Under the pieces are notes generated by a model. That model saw only the letters and a list, made by a program, of their open reading frames with translations. It did not search any database and was not told the origin of the DNA. The translations under genes were made by a program, and so were the position numbers. Shown piece by piece: positions 63,033 to 64,000 of a stretch of DNA of 64,000 bases; position 1 is the first letter of the stretch, and each line of letters opens with the position of its first letter. Source of the DNA: Biomphalaria glabrata (lineage: Eukaryota; Mollusca; Gastropoda; Planorbidae); contig NC_074718.1 in assembly GCF_947242115.1 (NCBI RefSeq), positions 45,610,699 to 45,674,698 of the forward strand, given 5' to 3'.

Positions 63033-64000
63033 AATGACATTCACAATGTCGCATTAAAGGCAACCGCTTGAGGTTACGTTAGAGCCACACCATGACGTCA
63101 TCAGAAAGCCCCTCCCACGAGCAGACAGCGGAGAGTGCTGGAGAGAAGGCATCGGGACACCAACAGCTGCAGACGATCTCGGAGAATGAGGTCACGTGTT
63201 TTGAACCACACAGCGAGAAACAAGACAAGTATACACATATTACAAACAAAATTCTCTCAGTGGATGAATCTTTTCTTTACTCCAGCCAGGCCAGCTTAGC
63301 AGATTATCAGGTCCTGGGAACGCGAAAGCGTGCCCATACCATGCAAAATATTCACGAGAGAGCTAGCTTCCTCGACTTGACCAGCGAGCTCCACTTCAGC
63401 AAGATGCTTCACAAAGCCCTTTTCTACATCCGCGATGATGTGACCTTCGGATCAACAGCTGGGCTGAACATGCCAGTGATTGACACCCTGACCCCTGACC
63501 TGGTGCCCCTGAAAGAAGATTCGAACCTCAACACGGTGCCCAGCTTGAGTTACGCCAAGAATCTCCTGGTAGTCAGCCTAAGCGTGACCTTGATGTTCAT
63601 TGCGCTGGGTTCAGTTCGTAACCTTCAAAGCAGCATGAATCACGAGGCAGGCGTGGGTGTCATCTCCATGGCGGTCAGCTTTGCAGGTTACATGCTTGGA
63701 AGTGTCGTGAGCGCCTCACTTGTGCAGATATTTCAGCCCAAGTTTTGCCTGGTTTCTGGATTATTCCCACAGTTCCTGTACATCGCGTCCAACCTTTACC
63801 CGGCAATGTGGCTCATGGTCCCTGTTTCCTTGGCTCAAGGCTTCGCTTTGGCCATCTTGTGGAACGCCATGAGTACCTACGTTGTTCTTTTAGCCAGGGG
63901 GAAAGCACTGCTACAAGATATACACTTCTCAGTGGTTTCCTCCCGTTATTTTGGATTTTTCGGATTGTTTTTTCAAAGTTATTTTGTCATCGGTAATTTA
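63033..64000 (+). CDS. UNC-93-like major-facilitator protein, first coding exon (partial)
   Basis: An acceptor TTTCTTTTCAG ends at 63032. The first in-frame ATG is at 63092 and the frame stays open for 303 codons to the window edge. The first ~170 residues are a hydrophilic cytoplasmic N-terminus (MTSSESPSHEQTAES...). From YAKNLLVVSLSVTLMFIALG a run of transmembrane helices begins. The signature is UNC-93: ALGSVRNLQSSMNHEAGVGV, then SFAGYMLGSVVSASLVQIF, QFLYIASNLYPAMWLMVPVS and GFALAILWNAMSTYVV. Vertebrate UNC93A and nematode unc-93 are MFS-fold; unc-93 acts with a two-pore K+ channel. The N-terminus is longer than in UNC93A. The last bases, ATCG|GTAATT, could be a donor, but SYFVIGNL also fits continuing coding sequence. 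Upstream 5' untranslated exons are expected. Confidence 0.88.

Overview
The window is animal nuclear DNA. It is AT-rich, its genes are split into many short exons with GT..AG introns, and it is crowded with minisatellites, (TA)n tracts, LINE, SINE and LTR remnants and short DNA transposons. Gene content (an ISWI remodeller, an SLC6 transporter, an UNC-93-like protein) is generally metazoan. The repeat style (tRNA-headed SINEs, LINEs ending in (TTATC)n, CTAGATCTAG-rich introns, SPIN-like hAT elements) points to a gastropod, probably a pulmonate/planorbid freshwater snail. The species assignment is inference.

Layout. 1-3.8 kb: repeats, with the 5' part of a transporter gene presumably lying left of the window. 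3.8-19.3 kb (+): eleven exons of an SLC6 Na+/Cl- dependent transporter, from extracellular loop 2 to the stop codon; its introns hold four minisatellites. 19.4-23.5 kb: a 16-bp array, a collapsed LTR element with a nested LINE, and intergenic DNA. 23.5-35.5 kb (-): two pairs of exons from one or two unrecognised genes, separated by repeats that include a 1.5-kb 24-bp array. 35.5-38 kb: intergenic. 38.1-53.2 kb (-): a complete 23-exon ISWI/SMARCA5-type gene predicted to encode 1020 aa. 53.5-63 kb: intergenic repeats. 63.03-64 kb (+): the first coding exon of an UNC-93-like membrane protein, running off the right edge. The genes look functionally unrelated.

The most unusual pattern is that tandem arrays repeatedly start at, or contain copies of, splice junctions. 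ISWI intron 16 is the clearest case: its donor-side half is an array of 41-bp units resembling its own 5' splice site, and its acceptor-side half is an array of 58-bp units, each with an acceptor-like CAG. The ISWI exon 19 acceptor is present three times. Arrays also abut junctions in the SLC6 gene and in both unrecognised exon pairs. Five SPIN-like hAT elements, four with perfect 8-bp target duplications, are the clearest horizontal-transfer candidates.

All exon boundaries were derived by hand from splice consensus and reading phase, without transcript data.
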